From assembly GCA_965153355.1 (NCBI GenBank), contig OZ231126.1, positions 36,642,001-36,706,000 of the forward strand: a stretch of 64,000 nucleotides of DNA, written 5' to 3'. A program made the position numbers and the translations under genes. Below the pieces are notes generated by a model. That model was given only the letters and a program-made list of their open reading frames with translations, searched no databases and was not told the DNA's origin. Below, one piece after another: positions 1 to 10,431 of this stretch (its first letter is position 1; every line of letters begins with the position of its first letter). This DNA is from Flaccisagitta enflata (lineage: Eukaryota; Chaetognatha; Sagittoidea; Aphragmophora).

Positions 1-325
1 TCAAAGGCAATGTTGTTAAAAACCATACCATTAGAGGCAAGAATCGAGAATCAACCATATGGGATCGCCGGCATTCTATACCATGGTACTGAAATATATG
101 AAAGTTGGACAACATCACTACTCAACCCCACTTTACTTAAGGATGAGAGCCTTTGGAGCTCTCACTGGTGTTTAATCCGGACCCATCACAACTATCCTTA
201 GTAGTCAAAATAACAAAGTTTATCTTAGCATTATCATGAAATAATTTAAAACAACAATCCAACCAGAAAGAAAAGATCCATAATTTTAACCTGTTTGATA
301 CAAGTGCCATTGACAAGAAAGAGTA
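1..325 (+). repeat. 573-bp satellite unit, partial
   Basis: Position 1 aligns with 38074 and the match runs to about 325 (38398 in the other copy), with scattered substitutions. The window edge cuts the unit on the left; on the right it stops and is followed by an 18-bp direct duplication (about 325-360). A 63-codon open frame starting at 10 recurs in the other copy, but the differences include S-to-L, L-to-P and L-to-F changes alongside two silent ones. That looks like neutral drift, so I do not call it a gene. Confidence 0.85.
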
Positions 326-1385
326 CCACAATATAAACTTTTACCACAATATAAACTTTTATATAAAAATAAAAATTTTTATCAATGTTTAATCTAATTA
401 TAATGCAATGTTTAAAAAATTATTTATTACCAAAAGTGTTAAGTGTGACATATCAAATTTCTCAGAATTTCATCAGAATTATGAATCTGCAGGTCTCATT
501 CTATTTTGTGAAAGTTGGATTTTTGCCAACTTTGTAACTTAACAGCCGGCTGTAATTTCAACAACCAGCTGTTATTTACAGCATTCTGTTCAATATCAGT
601 GGGTTTGATCAAAATCAACGGAGTGATATATATTCCTATTGTGTTTTGTCCGCTGACTGTCAAAATAAGAGAAAAAACAATCAATTTTAGATTTTTTTCA
701 AATGGCGCCACAAGAAAGATTTTTTTGAAGCTGGACTTTATATTGTAGAAGAACTGTCATTCAGCCCATCTTTTCATGAAAAGCAATCAAAGTGCAAAAT
801 TTGACTTGAAATAGGGATATTCATTGCATATATCTGTTTAAAAGTCAGTGAAAATGGCTCATTGTGTTGTGTTTTTTCATCATTTTACTTAATATTTCTA
901 TGCAAATCTTTTCTGAAGAGTGTGACTCTAAGTAAAAAAAGAGGGGGCGCTTATTGGAGGGGGGCGCTTTATGGAAAAAATACGGTAATACTGAACCACC
1001 TGGCGGTAGTTTGAACGGATGGTGCCCGTGACTGCCCGTGTCTTACAAGACATCGGGCTTTTGGGGCCGCTGGCCTGTTCTCACTCCACTCCTTAGACGA
1101 CTAGTTTTTATATCAAAAGCTTTGTCCCTTGTAACCATTTCCTTTTGGATGCATCCTTGCATATCTTGCATACCTATCAACATATGTTGGTTCCTTGGTC
1201 GGTCAATATGACTTTGAAAAACGGGTGATATCACTTTTGATAGTAACATTCCTCGTTCTTGATACCTTTAAAGCCCTCCTACATTCATTCATTAATTCAT
1301 TTTTTTATTTATTACAGCCAAGTAAAGGAAATCTGCCCAAAACAGATAAGATCTTTGACATATCCTTGGCATAGTATACTTTTTA
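326..1385. other. no gene recognised; AT-rich DNA
   Basis: AT-rich sequence without a supportable ORF. A perfect palindrome ACAGCCGGCTGT lies at 542-553 next to a small AAGTTGG/CCAACTT hairpin. Around 940-973 a GGGGCGCTT-containing motif is repeated twice in tandem. A decayed 3' portion of a family F element lies at about 1035-1110, recognisable by its CATCGG, GGGGCCGCT and CACTCCACTCC blocks. Confidence 0.5.
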
Positions 1386-1574
1386 TTTTTAGTCGCGTGC
1401 TACGCGACTCTACACCCCGCTTTGTCCGTCCATTGGTCGGTTGGTCCCCATTTTACTTTTTTTATATTTTTGTAGTCTTTGGCTTCACTGCACTTGCCAA
1501 AACGCTCTAGAAACTCAAATACTGCCCCTGCCCACCCACACGCGACTAGGGTAGCCGTGTATCCGGCCTTGTTT
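1386..1574 (+). mobile_element. Helentron-like element, family A
   Basis: Complete short element. The 5' end is TTTTTAG followed by GTCGCGTGCTACGCGAC, then a GTCC/GTCG-rich tract. Near the 3' end CACGCGAC returns as the inverted partner of the 5' motif, followed by the hairpin GCCG-TGTATC-CGGC and the terminal CTTGTTT. There is no coding capacity. The order of parts is that described for non-autonomous Helentron-associated elements; that class assignment is inference. Confidence 0.8.
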
Positions 1575-2775
1575 ATAAGAACATCATTTTTTGACCAAAG
1601 CCTTCGCAAGAGATAGCTACTAATAAAATAACTACGCTGTTCTTATAAACTAGGTTCTTATAAAAAATAAAGAGTGTATGAACCACTCTGATGTAACACT
1701 GTCTGGTAGGGGCGTCTTTCGGCCTTGCTACAGTCATATTCATGAAAATAATCGCCGTAACGAAATCTGCATTTCATCAGCCAATAATGAAAAAAAAAAA
1801 CTTTCAGAAAAAAAAATCATGAATTCGAACAACTCATTAAATGGAGCCTATTAGTGTTTAGTCTCCTTAGCTAGGGCAATAAACGAATTAGGTCAATGAC
1901 AGGTGGCCTATTACTTTTTCTTTGGTCCTTGAGTCGGGTTAGCCCAAACATTTGCCTACCTGGAGGACAGTCGGTCAGATAGTTTTACCTTGATTACGAC
2001 GATAATTACACCTAGCCGCGGTTGTTTCGTAATCATTTAGTAATGCAGACCGGTAATCGGTGAAAACAAGAAAAAAGTCAGGGGCGCTAGCGGCGTTGGG
2101 CTGAGAAAGGACAAGTGGGGGTGGGTGTAGTATGGGTTGACGAAAAAAGCTTTGGAGACGGGGGGGGGGGCGCAGCGTAAGGTTGCTAAATTTGGGCGAT
2201 GACTGACTCTCGGCGGCGAGTTGTTGAGTGACGGCTGGCGGCAGTTGACGGTCTACCGGCGGACTGCCTGAGGCCATTTGACTCTTTGGAATTATCGAGC
2301 AGTTAAGTTTTTGTTCACTCTTTAACATCGAGAACAAGGACGACCAGCGGAAAAAAAAATCGTACCCATGCGTCCACTATGGTTTCCCATCTTTTTTGGA
2401 CATTATCAAAGACTTTGCATGTAGTCTCCCCAACTCTATGCGTACCAATGACAAGCGGGACAATATCTATCACTATACCTATACTAAAAATTGTGGAAGA
2501 GGGTCTTGTGAGCCCTTACTGGCTAGTTACTAGTAGCGATAACCAACAAGCCCCTTTGGCATTTCACGTGGTACGATGCGATAGCCTGATACTGAGAAAC
2601 AAAGAGTATTACCTAGTAACCATGTTTCTTTGTTGCAGCTTTTAGAAGCAGATTCATCGCAAAGGACTGGTGCGAGACTAATCATAAGTCTTTCTAATTA
2701 TGAATAAAATGGTTTACTTATACTAACCAAAAGCTATCTATTAAAGCTTTCTATTAAAGCCAGTGTTTGTAAATT
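1575..2775. other. no gene recognised; inverted-repeat element fragment
   Basis: Directly after the family A element, 1572-1680 carries the end of an inverted-repeat element (paired TTCTTATAA motifs) also seen at 8468, 12306 and 38930. About 2430-2560 shows patchy similarity to 39080-39180, inside another copy of that element. A G-run lies near 2160. A 120-codon minus-strand frame at 1975-2337 has no recognisable domain and I do not call it. Confidence 0.4.
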
Positions 2776-3513
2776 CAACAAGTCATTCAAGGATCGCACA
2801 TGGTCAGCGGTACCCGATGCCCTACTTGAAGTGATTAACTGCAGAAGTGGAGTAAGAGCAGGGCAGCGGCTTTAAAAGGCCGATGTCCTGTAGGACACAG
2901 GGGTGAATTTTCAGACGTCCTGAGAAGGCATACTTTAGGCCTTTGAGGCTACTTTCCTTCTTATTCAACGAGAACATTGAATTTTTAGTCGCGTGCTACG
3001 CGACTCTACAACCCGCTTTGTCGGTCCGTCCGTCGGTCCGTCCGTCCGTCCGTCACACTTTACTTTTTTTGGGTTTTTGGGATTTTTGGCTTCACTGCTC
3101 CTGCCCAAATGATCTGGTGACCTCAATTACAGCCCCTGCCCACCCGCACGCGACTGGGGTAGCCGTGTATCCGGCCTTGTTGTCTATTTCATTGTTAATT
3201 TTCTATGTTATTCAATCTGAATTTTGCATTTATTTTTAAATTTTGGCAATTTTCCATGTTATTCAATAGGGATTTCCCATATCTTAAAACTTCATGTTTT
3301 TTTCATTTCTTTATCAGTTTTCCATGTTATTCAATGGGGATTTTGCATTTCTTCAATTATCCATGTTATTCAATAGGAACATGAGGCTCAGAAGCTGTGG
3401 CGGAGGGGGGACGGATAGACGTATGAATGTACAGACGGATGTATGGACGGAGGTCTGGAAATTCAACCCTGTTTCCTACAGAACATCGGCCCTTTAGGGC
3501 CGCTGCCCAAAAA
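2776..3513 (-). mobile_element. Helentron-like element, family F, carrying an inserted family A copy
   Basis: Reading on the minus strand, the 5' end is TTTTTGGGCAGCGGCCC (at 3513) and the 3' end is the ATCC/GGAT-like hairpin followed by GACTTGTT (at 2776). The block GTCAGCGGTACCC with GCCCT, shared by all F copies, lies at 2803-2828. The core holds degenerate repeats of a CCATGTTATTCAATA motif. A family A element (2982-3181) interrupts the core, so F was here before A. Confidence 0.8.
2982..3181 (+). mobile_element. Helentron-like element, family A, nested in F
   Basis: Complete copy: TTTTTAG, GTCGCGTGCTACGCGAC, an unusually regular (GTCC)n/(GTCG)n tract at 3020-3052, then CGCACGCGAC, the GCCG/CGGC hairpin and CTTGTT. 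The flanks continue the family F core on both sides, so this copy inserted into F without obvious loss. Confidence 0.85.
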
Positions 3514-4112
<599 letters not shown>

Positions 4113-4279
4113 GAAAAAGAAAGAGAGACAGACAGACAAAGACTGAGTGACAAATAGACAAGGGAAATAATAAAAGTGAAAAGAAATGAGTAAGGGATAG
4201 GACAAGGACAGAAAGGCGGTAAGAACGGATTCTCATATTTGGTAATTGTAGATTCTCTCAATTAATCGCATTGACAAGC

Positions 4280-4880
4280 TTTTTTTTTTCTAAACGACTC
4301 TACGCCCCGCTTGTTCGTCCGTCTGTCCATCCGTTGGCTGGTCGGTCTTTTGGTCCATTACACTTTTTCTGTTTTTATCAATTTTTTTTCTTTAAGTCAT
4401 TTAAGAGTATACTGACTGACTGACTGAGTCATTATAAGTCAATCTGTAAATCCCGCACGCGACATATACACTATGACCCAGATCAGCCCAGCTAAAGAAA
4501 ATTCCCATACCCAGCCTCTAACCACCCAGCAACCACCCCAAAAGGCTCAAACCGCCTTCACTATGACCCAGATCAGCCCATCTAATAAAAATTCCCATAC
4601 CCAGCCTGTAACCACCCAGCAACCACCCCAAAAGGCTCAAACCGCCTTAACTATGACCCAGATCAGCCCTGCTAAAGAAAATTGCCATACCCAGCCTCTA
4701 ACCACCCAGCAACCACCCCAAAAAGCTCAAACCGCCTTCACTATGACCCAGAACAGCCCAGCTAAAGAAAATTCCCATACCCAGCCTCTAACCGCCCAGC
4801 AACCACCCCAAAAGGCTCAAACCGCCTTCACTATGACCCAGATCAGCCCAGCTAAAAAAATATAGGTGTTGGCCTTGTTT
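4280..4880 (+). mobile_element. Helentron-like element, family B, with 90-bp minisatellite core
   Basis: The 5' part is a T-run, then a degraded palindrome ending in ACGACTC, then a GTCC/GTCG-rich tract. AGTCATT-type repeats follow (4395-4440), then CGCACGCGAC. The 3' terminus is TATAGGTGTTGGCCTTGTTT, diagnostic of family B. The 90-bp tandem array (4471-4860) sits between CGCACGCGAC and the terminus, so the array expanded inside the element's end region. The TTAA at 4392-4395 is the unoccupied form of the site filled in the B copy at 53230. Confidence 0.8.
4471..4860 (+). repeat. 90-bp minisatellite, 4.3 copies
   Basis: Exact 90-bp period: the motif CTATGACCCAGA begins at 4471, 4561, 4651, 4741 and 4831. 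Because 90 is a multiple of 3 and the unit lacks stops, a 130-codon frame with a 30-residue Gln/Pro/Thr-rich repeat is open. Most differences between units would change the amino acid (Ala/Ser, Lys/Asn, Glu/Lys, Leu/Val, Ile/Asn) and few are silent, so no protein-level constraint is evident. Confidence 0.95.
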
Positions 4881-4942
4881 TTTCTTGCGCCAATTTGTTT
4901 TTCTTTACTTTGTCAAAGAGTAAAGAATTATACATTAATATA

Positions 4943-5135
4943 TTAAGGCCGGATACACGGCAAATAAGAAGTCGCTCGCGAATGGACAGTGGCAGTATGA
5001 GGCAGGGCGGGGCTGTTAGGTTGCTCAAAAATAACTATTACAGTCGATTTCCAAAATTTCGCCTCAAACCAACAAATCTTCCTACCTTCCTACCTATTCA
5101 CCCTCTTATGGAGTCGCTCAGCAGGCGACTAAAAA
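4943..5135 (-). mobile_element. Helentron-like element, family A variant
   Basis: On the minus strand it begins TTTTTAGTCGCCTGCTGAGC and ends GCGAGCGACT...GCCGTGTATCCGGCCTTA. The subterminal pair is GTCGC/GCGAC with altered inner bases, and the GCCG/CGGC hairpin is kept. The last bases read CCTTAA instead of CCTTGTT. It lies 60 bp from the family B element and in opposite orientation. Confidence 0.75.
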
Positions 5136-5390
5136 TGTCGTGGCAATCCATTTATCTGTCTTTGTAACTGCACCAAAACATAAATTCATGTTGACTGCAG
5201 ATTAGCCATAGCTTGACCCGGAAACCAGGCATTCAAAACTAGGTTCTATTTTTAGAAAATCCTCCAACTGAAATAAAAGGAACACAAAACTATTGGTTCA
5301 TACCAATGTGAAGAAGTGAGAAACCTCAAAAGATGTATGGTGAAGCCCAATTCTAAGGGACGTCAGATCGAGTTTGAATAATTTTGCACA

Positions 5391-5584
5391 TTTTTTTAGT
5401 CCCCTTCCATATGACTCTACACCCCGCTTTGTCCGTCGGTTGGTTGGTTGGTCGGTTGTATTTTGTTTTTTTTTGTTTCATACTCTTTGACCTCTCTGCT
5501 CCTGCCCAAATGCTCTAGTGACCTCAGATATGGCCCCTGCCCACCTGCACGCAACTGAGGTAGTTATGTACCCGTCCTTGTTTT
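5391..5584 (+). mobile_element. Helentron-like element, family A, diverged
   Basis: T-run plus AGTCCCCTTCCATATGAC in place of the usual palindrome, then CTCTACACCCCGCTTTGTCC and a GTCG/GTTG tract. The right part has CTCCTGCCCAAATGCTCTAG, then GCACGCAAC and a weakened hairpin ending CCTTGTTTT. Point changes in both subterminal motifs suggest an old copy. Confidence 0.75.
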
Positions 5585-6302
5585 CTTTTTTACTATATTT
5601 TATATTTGATATTTTATGTTCCCTTTTTAGTTGCGGGCATTCAACCCTTTACATTGCGTTGTCCATTTATAGGTCTCTCCATTAATATGTTCCGTTTTAA
5701 GCGCAAGTCAAAAACAGATTTCCACCGCTGCCCCATATTATACTTGTTTATATTTTTCTTTTTTTTTTTCATTATTTCATAAAGCAAGTAAGCAGCGTTG
5801 GTAAACGTCCCTTATCGTACACCCATGAAACTGACCATATATTTTTCAGCGTCGTTATTGCCACTTCTGTAGCGTATAAGTCGCAAATGAAAGAGAAAAA
5901 AAAACAAACTTTTTTTTGTAATTAATTTGATTTTTGTTCTGATATTTATCCGTTTTAAAGGCCGATATTTTTTTTCCTTTTGTTTTATTTTTGAGGTTGT
6001 TGTTGTAAATGAGGCTGGTTTTGATTTTAAATGCGTTTTCGGGACGCTGATATTCTCATTTCGGCGATTTTCGCTGTTAGCGTGCGGAGAGCACCGTCTG
6101 CGTCCCTCAACCGCCGTCGGTCCTTCCTCGCAATTTATTCATTAATTATTATTTAATTCAATAATTGACCACTACTTGTTTTCTACTCTGTGGTCTTCCA
6201 ACTTGGAAAATTGTACATTTGGATATATACTTGGAATCAGTATATACTTGGAATTAGTCAATGTTTATTTATTTCCTCGGGTATGTACAATAATAACCTT
6301 TT
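5585..6302. other. no gene recognised
   Basis: AT-rich sequence, T-rich on the plus strand, with no supportable gene. A short tandem duplication of ATATACTTGGAAT lies at about 6223-6255. Confidence 0.4.
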
Positions 6303-6367
6303 GATTGAATGTGTGAATGAATGAATGAATGAATGAATGAATGAATGAATGAATGAATGAATGAATG
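6303..6367 (+). repeat. (GAAT)n microsatellite
   Basis: About 14 near-perfect tetranucleotide GAAT repeats. Confidence 0.95.
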
Positions 6368-6394
6368 ATTGGATGAACGAATTGATGAATGAGT

Positions 6395-6588
6395 AAAAAA
6401 CGAACACGCCTACCCCAGTCGCGTGCGGGTGGGCAGGGACGATATTTGACGTTACCGGACCATATGGACAGAGGCAGTGAGATAAAAGAATAAAGATCAT
6501 GAAAAAGGAAAATGTGATGAACTAACAGACAGACCGACGGACGGATAGACGGACCAAGCGCGGTGTAGAGTCGCATAGTCGCGACTTA
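6395..6588 (-). mobile_element. Helentron-like element, family A
   Basis: Minus-strand copy. The 5' end is AAGTCGCGACTATGCGACTC (at 6588), then the GTCC/GTCG tract, then GCACGCGACTGGGGTAGGCGTG with the terminal hairpin partly lost and a T-run end. It lies immediately beside the GAAT array. Confidence 0.75.
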
Positions 6589-7156
6589 GAATGTGTCAAA
6601 TAAGCTTCAATACATTTTTGATCAACTTTTATTATTTTTCGCCTTATTTGCATTGTCTAATTGAAACTAGGCTTCCAAATCTAAAAGAGTTGAAAGATTT
6701 GCAACCGAGTACACTTTTATGAATTGGCTTTTAGGAATTTTAGGAACCCCAATGTCACCTATGTCCAATCACAATATCCCCCGCCAAAATTTATCTATGA
6801 GTCTATAAAAACAATGTAATGATTTTGAGAATGCTCTTTTGTCGCCTGCCGTTGCCTGCCGTCGGTTCAAGTCTGCCATCTATGCAACTGACGATATCGC
6901 GAAAACAGAAAACAAAACAAAAGACATCAAGACGACGTTGCTCGGCCCGGCCGGTTACACAGGAATCATCAAGAAAAATCCCATATCGAATTTCTATTTC
7001 CTCTTGATGCGATTCACCATGCATAGAGGTCGAGGTGCCCTGATGTTAAAGACTGATCTTGATCATCATTCTTTGACCAAATGTTGGTCACGGTACCAAT
7101 CGTTTTACGTTTCAAACTTCAAGTAACTAAGTGCAATACTTTCTGATCCATGATAA
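6589..7156. other. no gene recognised
   Basis: A 95-codon plus frame (6839-7126) and a 73-codon minus frame overlap here. Neither shows a recognisable domain, and the plus frame runs to the edge of a mobile element. A coding exon cannot be excluded but is not supported. Confidence 0.35.
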
Positions 7157-7398
7157 TTTTTAGGTGCGACAAAGCACTTCTATGTGTCTGTCGGTTGGTC
7201 GGTCTGTTGGTCGGGTGACGCATTCGTTCAACGATTCACATGTCGCACCTTATTGGCCTACTTGGCCTTGTTCTTATCATGAACAAGGCCAAGTAGGCCT
7301 AAAAGGTGCGACGTGTGGATTGTTGAAGGAATGCGTTACCCAACCGACCAACAGATGGACACAGCCACTTAAAAAAGTGCTTTGTCGCACCTAAAAAG
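7157..7398. mobile_element. two family D elements joined tail to tail (large palindrome)
   Basis: A plus copy starts TTTTTAGGTGCGACAAAGCAC (7157) and a minus copy starts with the same sequence at 7398. Each runs inward through a GTCG/GTTG tract to GTCGCACC, the hairpin GGCC-TACTT-GGCC and TTGTTC, meeting at about 7277 around TTATCAT. The subterminal motif GGTGCGAC is inverted exactly as GTCGCACC. The arms differ at several positions, so this looks like two separate copies and not a recent inverted duplication. Confidence 0.85.
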
Positions 7399-7513
7399 CT
7401 CTTAGGCGACCCACTTTTTTTCACTTTCCCATTTCAATTAATTCAACTGCCTCTGCGATTTACTCAGAGACAAGATGAGAATTTGCAAAGAAGAAGGGAA
7501 AAGATACAGAGAG

Positions 7514-7704
7514 AAAACAAGTGACGCTGAGTCGCAATATTGTTGCGGACAGATGGGCAGGGGCAGCCAACGCCCCACTTAACCCCCCTCCCAACACAGA
7601 CACATACACAAAAAGCTTCTAAAACGCTCGTTTTCCCACTTCATAAATCGTGCTCAAGGATGGACGGACAAAGCTTCTTATAGTTACATGTCCGCAACTA
7701 AAAA
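7514..7704 (-). mobile_element. Helentron-like element, family E
   Basis: On the minus strand it begins TTTTTAGTTGCGGACATG and ends with GTCCGCAACAATATTGCGAC followed by the hairpin region and CACTTGTTTT. The pair GTTGCGGAC/GTCCGCAAC replaces family A's GTCGCGTGC/GCACGCGAC at the same places. A CCCACCC/GGGTGGG-rich core is typical of the family. Confidence 0.85.
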
Positions 7705-7944
7705 GGAAGTATTTGTCGCGCGAGCGAATTTGAAATAACGGCGATCTAATAACATGTTGATGAGACTCCGTGATACTTGGGCAATCAGAGAAATCAAAAC
7801 CATCACATTAAGCATTGATTTTTACTGGCAATTCAAGAAAATGTGCACAGTACAAGAATAATGATAAGAGACTTTCATTCATTGATTTTCATTGATCTAT
7901 GGCCATAATTCATCAGAACATATTTTGACTTGAAACTTGTATAT

Positions 7945-8135
7945 AGTTGAGTATTCCCCCCCCCCCTCCGTGAGGAAAAAAAATGAACGCTAGAAAAGAT
8001 AAATTTAAACAATCGATATACTTTGACTGCTTTGTGGGGAAAAAATCAGACACTTTGTAATGCGACGAGTCATGGGGAAGAAAATCAAAGGCGGGGGTGG
8101 GGGGGTGGGGGGGGGTGGGATGGGAAGAAATCAGA
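7945..8135 (+). mobile_element. family H repeat (C-run/G-run MITE-like), part
   Basis: Starts GTTGAGTATTCCCCCCC, has GGGGAAGAAAATCAAAGGCG near the right side and ends in a G-run. The same order of motifs occurs at 46469-46740 and, inverted, at 48829-49110. Only the 48829 copy has clear terminal inverted repeats. Confidence 0.6.
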
Positions 8136-8706
8136 AGCCACTCGACTATGTACACTTCTGGTTTTGAGCGAATAATGATTTGGAAGACTACAAAATTGGA
8201 ACACTTACACTCTTACAGTTGAGCCCCGCTCTTACAGACTCGCCACCAATAGAATTCCGCTTATAACAGATGTCAAAATCCCTTCAAATCAATTTCTTTT
8301 ACTTCCTTTGTTTAGCATTACAAAAGTCCCCCTTTAACAATAAAAAATTGTTGGTCCTCTTAAATCCGTCAGAGCGGGCTTCAACTGTAATCACTTTACA
8401 ATCATTTTTCCTCAGTTGAGTAATTTAAGGTGCGACCAAAGCGCAATAAGTGACGCGGGGTCACAATACACTTTTTTTTATAAGAACCTAGTTTATAAGA
8501 ACATCAAGGCTTCGAATCGCCCCAAAATTAAGAACATCTTAAGAACATTTGAAATCTTTTGCATATCCTCGTAGAATGCTGATCAATTGATGATTGTGAA
8601 ATGGAACAGTTGAGCCTGAGGCGCAGATGATGCGTCGAACCCCCGGTTCATGGGTGCACCTGTTGATGGATGTAATTATATTAGATGATTTAACTAAACA
8701 TTACTA
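8136..8706. other. no gene recognised; fragments of family E and an inverted-repeat element
   Basis: 8447-8468 reads AAGTGACGCGGGGTCACAAT, the 3' hairpin region of a family E element on the minus strand. It is cut off by the start of the paired TTATAAGAAC element (8468-8570) also found at 12306. The rest is unrecognised. Confidence 0.45.
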
Positions 8707-8847
8707 TTTTTAGATGCGTCATCGCATCTCTATAAGAGGGTTTGTCCGTCCGTCCGTCTGTCAGTCCGTCGGTCTGTATGTCTGTTAAGCTCCTCTAATA
8801 TCGCGCTGAATGACGCATCGAGTTGCCTGCCTGGGCTTGCGCTTGTT
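8707..8847 (+). mobile_element. Helentron-like element, family G
   Basis: TTTTTAGATGCGTCATCGCATC at the 5' end, a regular GTCC/GTCTGT tract, then ATGACGCATC and a terminal GCC/GGC hairpin with GCGCTTGTT. The subterminal pair GATGCGTCAT/ATGACGCATC is a perfect 10-bp inverted match, unrelated in sequence to families A, D and E but in the same positions. Confidence 0.8.
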
Positions 8848-8896
8848 AAATAGTTGGTCGCGATGACTCGCAATGTTGGGATCATGTTGCGTTCGT

Positions 8897-8898
<2 letters not shown>

Positions 8899-8974
<76 letters not shown>
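8899..8974 (+). repeat. (CT)n microsatellite
   Basis: About 38 uninterrupted CT repeats, followed by a looser CA-rich stretch (8985-9045). Confidence 0.97.
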
Positions 8975-8978
<4 letters not shown>

Positions 8979-9071
8979 AGACAGACACACAGCAATACGA
9001 ACGAACACACGAAGTCACAAGCACACACACATACACACACACGAACACGCACGTGAATCACGAACATACAC

Positions 9072-9864
9072 CACGGTGTCCAGGAACAAACCCTAGGTCT
9101 AAAAAAATGGTCAAGACTCCTGACCTGGGGAAATGTCTTTTTTGATGCATTAGCTACAAATTAATGGTAAAAATAAAAAAATCTGCTTAGAAATATAGAA
9201 TTGATGGTCATATAATGATCAAAAAAGGCATTTTTAATCATATTTTAGATTAAAAATTGTATTCATGGCTTCTAAAAGTATGTAGAAATGTATGAAAAGT
9301 TTGGCTACAGTAGTTGCACTAATGCATTTAACTACTTCAGTTTGCTTAGAGTGATTTTCCAATATTCAAAACAAAAAAATGCCAAAAACCTTTATAAAAT
9401 GACTATTTTTTGTTATTTTTTACTATTTCTAAGCTCTAATCTATCAAATATTTTTTTAAACTAACTGGATTATATTCCAGTATGTGTATCCAAACAATAT
9501 TTATGCACTATTCATAGTCTTCAAGAATTTTAAAGAAGTAATTATGAAAATAAGCTGAAAAAAAATCAATTTTTTATCTATAAAATATCCTCTAAACTTA
9601 ACAAATAGGTAAAAGCATTATTACAGCAACTATTGCCACACTTTTCAGATATTTTTCAAACAGCTTGAAGCTACAATCCTAGTTTCTGATATTAGAAATA
9701 CATAAAAATGCTTCATTCTTGCTATTTTTAAGCTTTGAATTCTATATTTAAAAAAAAAATTATATTTTTACCATAAATTGATAGCAAATGCATCAAAAAA
9801 GACTTTCTCAGGTCAGGAGTCTTGACCATTTTTTTCGACCTATGGTTTGTTCCTGGACGCCGTG
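9072..9864. mobile_element. 793-bp MITE with ~105-bp terminal inverted repeats
   Basis: The left end CACGGTGTCCAGGAACAAAC matches the reverse complement of the right end (CACGGCGTCCAGGAACAAAC), and the match continues through GGTCAAGACTCCTGACCT and TTTTTTGATGCATT to about 105 bp with few mismatches. The AT-rich interior has no ORF. The flanks are AC-rich (ACAC on both sides), so the target duplication and superfamily stay unresolved. Confidence 0.9.
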
Positions 9865-10145
9865 ACACACAAACATACCTTGCTGCCACTGAATCTTCGG
9901 TTCCAGCGGTTTCTCAGATTATCGTGTAATTTTCAATGCTGTAGGGAGTATTCTCGCCCAAACGCCAGTTGACCCACTTTTCTCAAAGACGCTATGAAAG
10001 GCCGCTCCATGATCCAGGAAATTCCACATGAGTCATGAATGTAATTGAATTCAATCATGGCATAATTCTAATATAGTAGTACGGAGACCTGTGCTTTTGC
10101 ATGAGGTCTTATTAATCTTTTAAAAGATAACTCACGTTCCTTTGG

Positions 10146-10208
10146 CCTCAAAAATGGCCCCTGCCCACCCCCACGCGATTGGGGTAGCTGTGTATCCGGC
10201 CTTGTTTT
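10146..10208 (+). mobile_element. family A element, 3' fragment
   Basis: GGCCCCTGCCCACCCCCACG, CGCGATTGGGGTAGC, then the hairpin TGTGTATCCGGCC and TTGTTTT. Its terminal T-run is directly the start of the next element (family E at 10205), a tail-to-head junction. Confidence 0.8.
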
Positions 10209-10431
10209 AGTTACGAACACGCAACTTAATAGGAGGCTTGGTCCGTCCATCCGTTGGTCCGTCAGAACTTTGGTCAGAACTTTGGTCCCTCTGTCCATTG
10301 GTCCGGGGCCATTGAGTTGAAAATTGGAGAAAAAAAATGTTATAGATACTTTTAGAAAATGTTTGTGTGTGTGAGATGAGGGTTAAATGTCCTTGCCCTT
10401 CCGTATGCAATGATATTGTGACCACTTGTAT
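10205..10431 (+). mobile_element. Helentron-like element, family E
   Basis: TTTTAGTTACGAACACGCAAC start, GTCC-rich tract with a duplicated CAGAACTTTGGT, and an end reading ATATTGTGACCACTTGTAT, a decayed form of the E hairpin and tail. The long-TIR element at 10432 is inserted at its very 3' end. Confidence 0.75.

Noticed and set aside
10-201. 63-codon ORF recurring at 38083-38274
   Set aside because: It is part of the 573-bp satellite; the copies differ by three replacement and two silent changes, and unit 3 is disrupted by deletion.
4473-4865. 130-codon Gln/Pro/Thr-rich ORF with 30-residue repeats
   Set aside because: It lies in a 90-bp minisatellite inside a mobile element; differences between units are mostly amino-acid changing with few silent ones, so no constraint.
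6308-6368. (GAAT)n as a telomere-like repeat
   Set aside because: It is a short isolated tetranucleotide microsatellite unlike any animal telomere motif.
8636-8662. GTCGAACCCCCGGTTCATGG as a tRNA gene part
   Set aside because: No tRNA-like arms flank it and the spacing is wrong.
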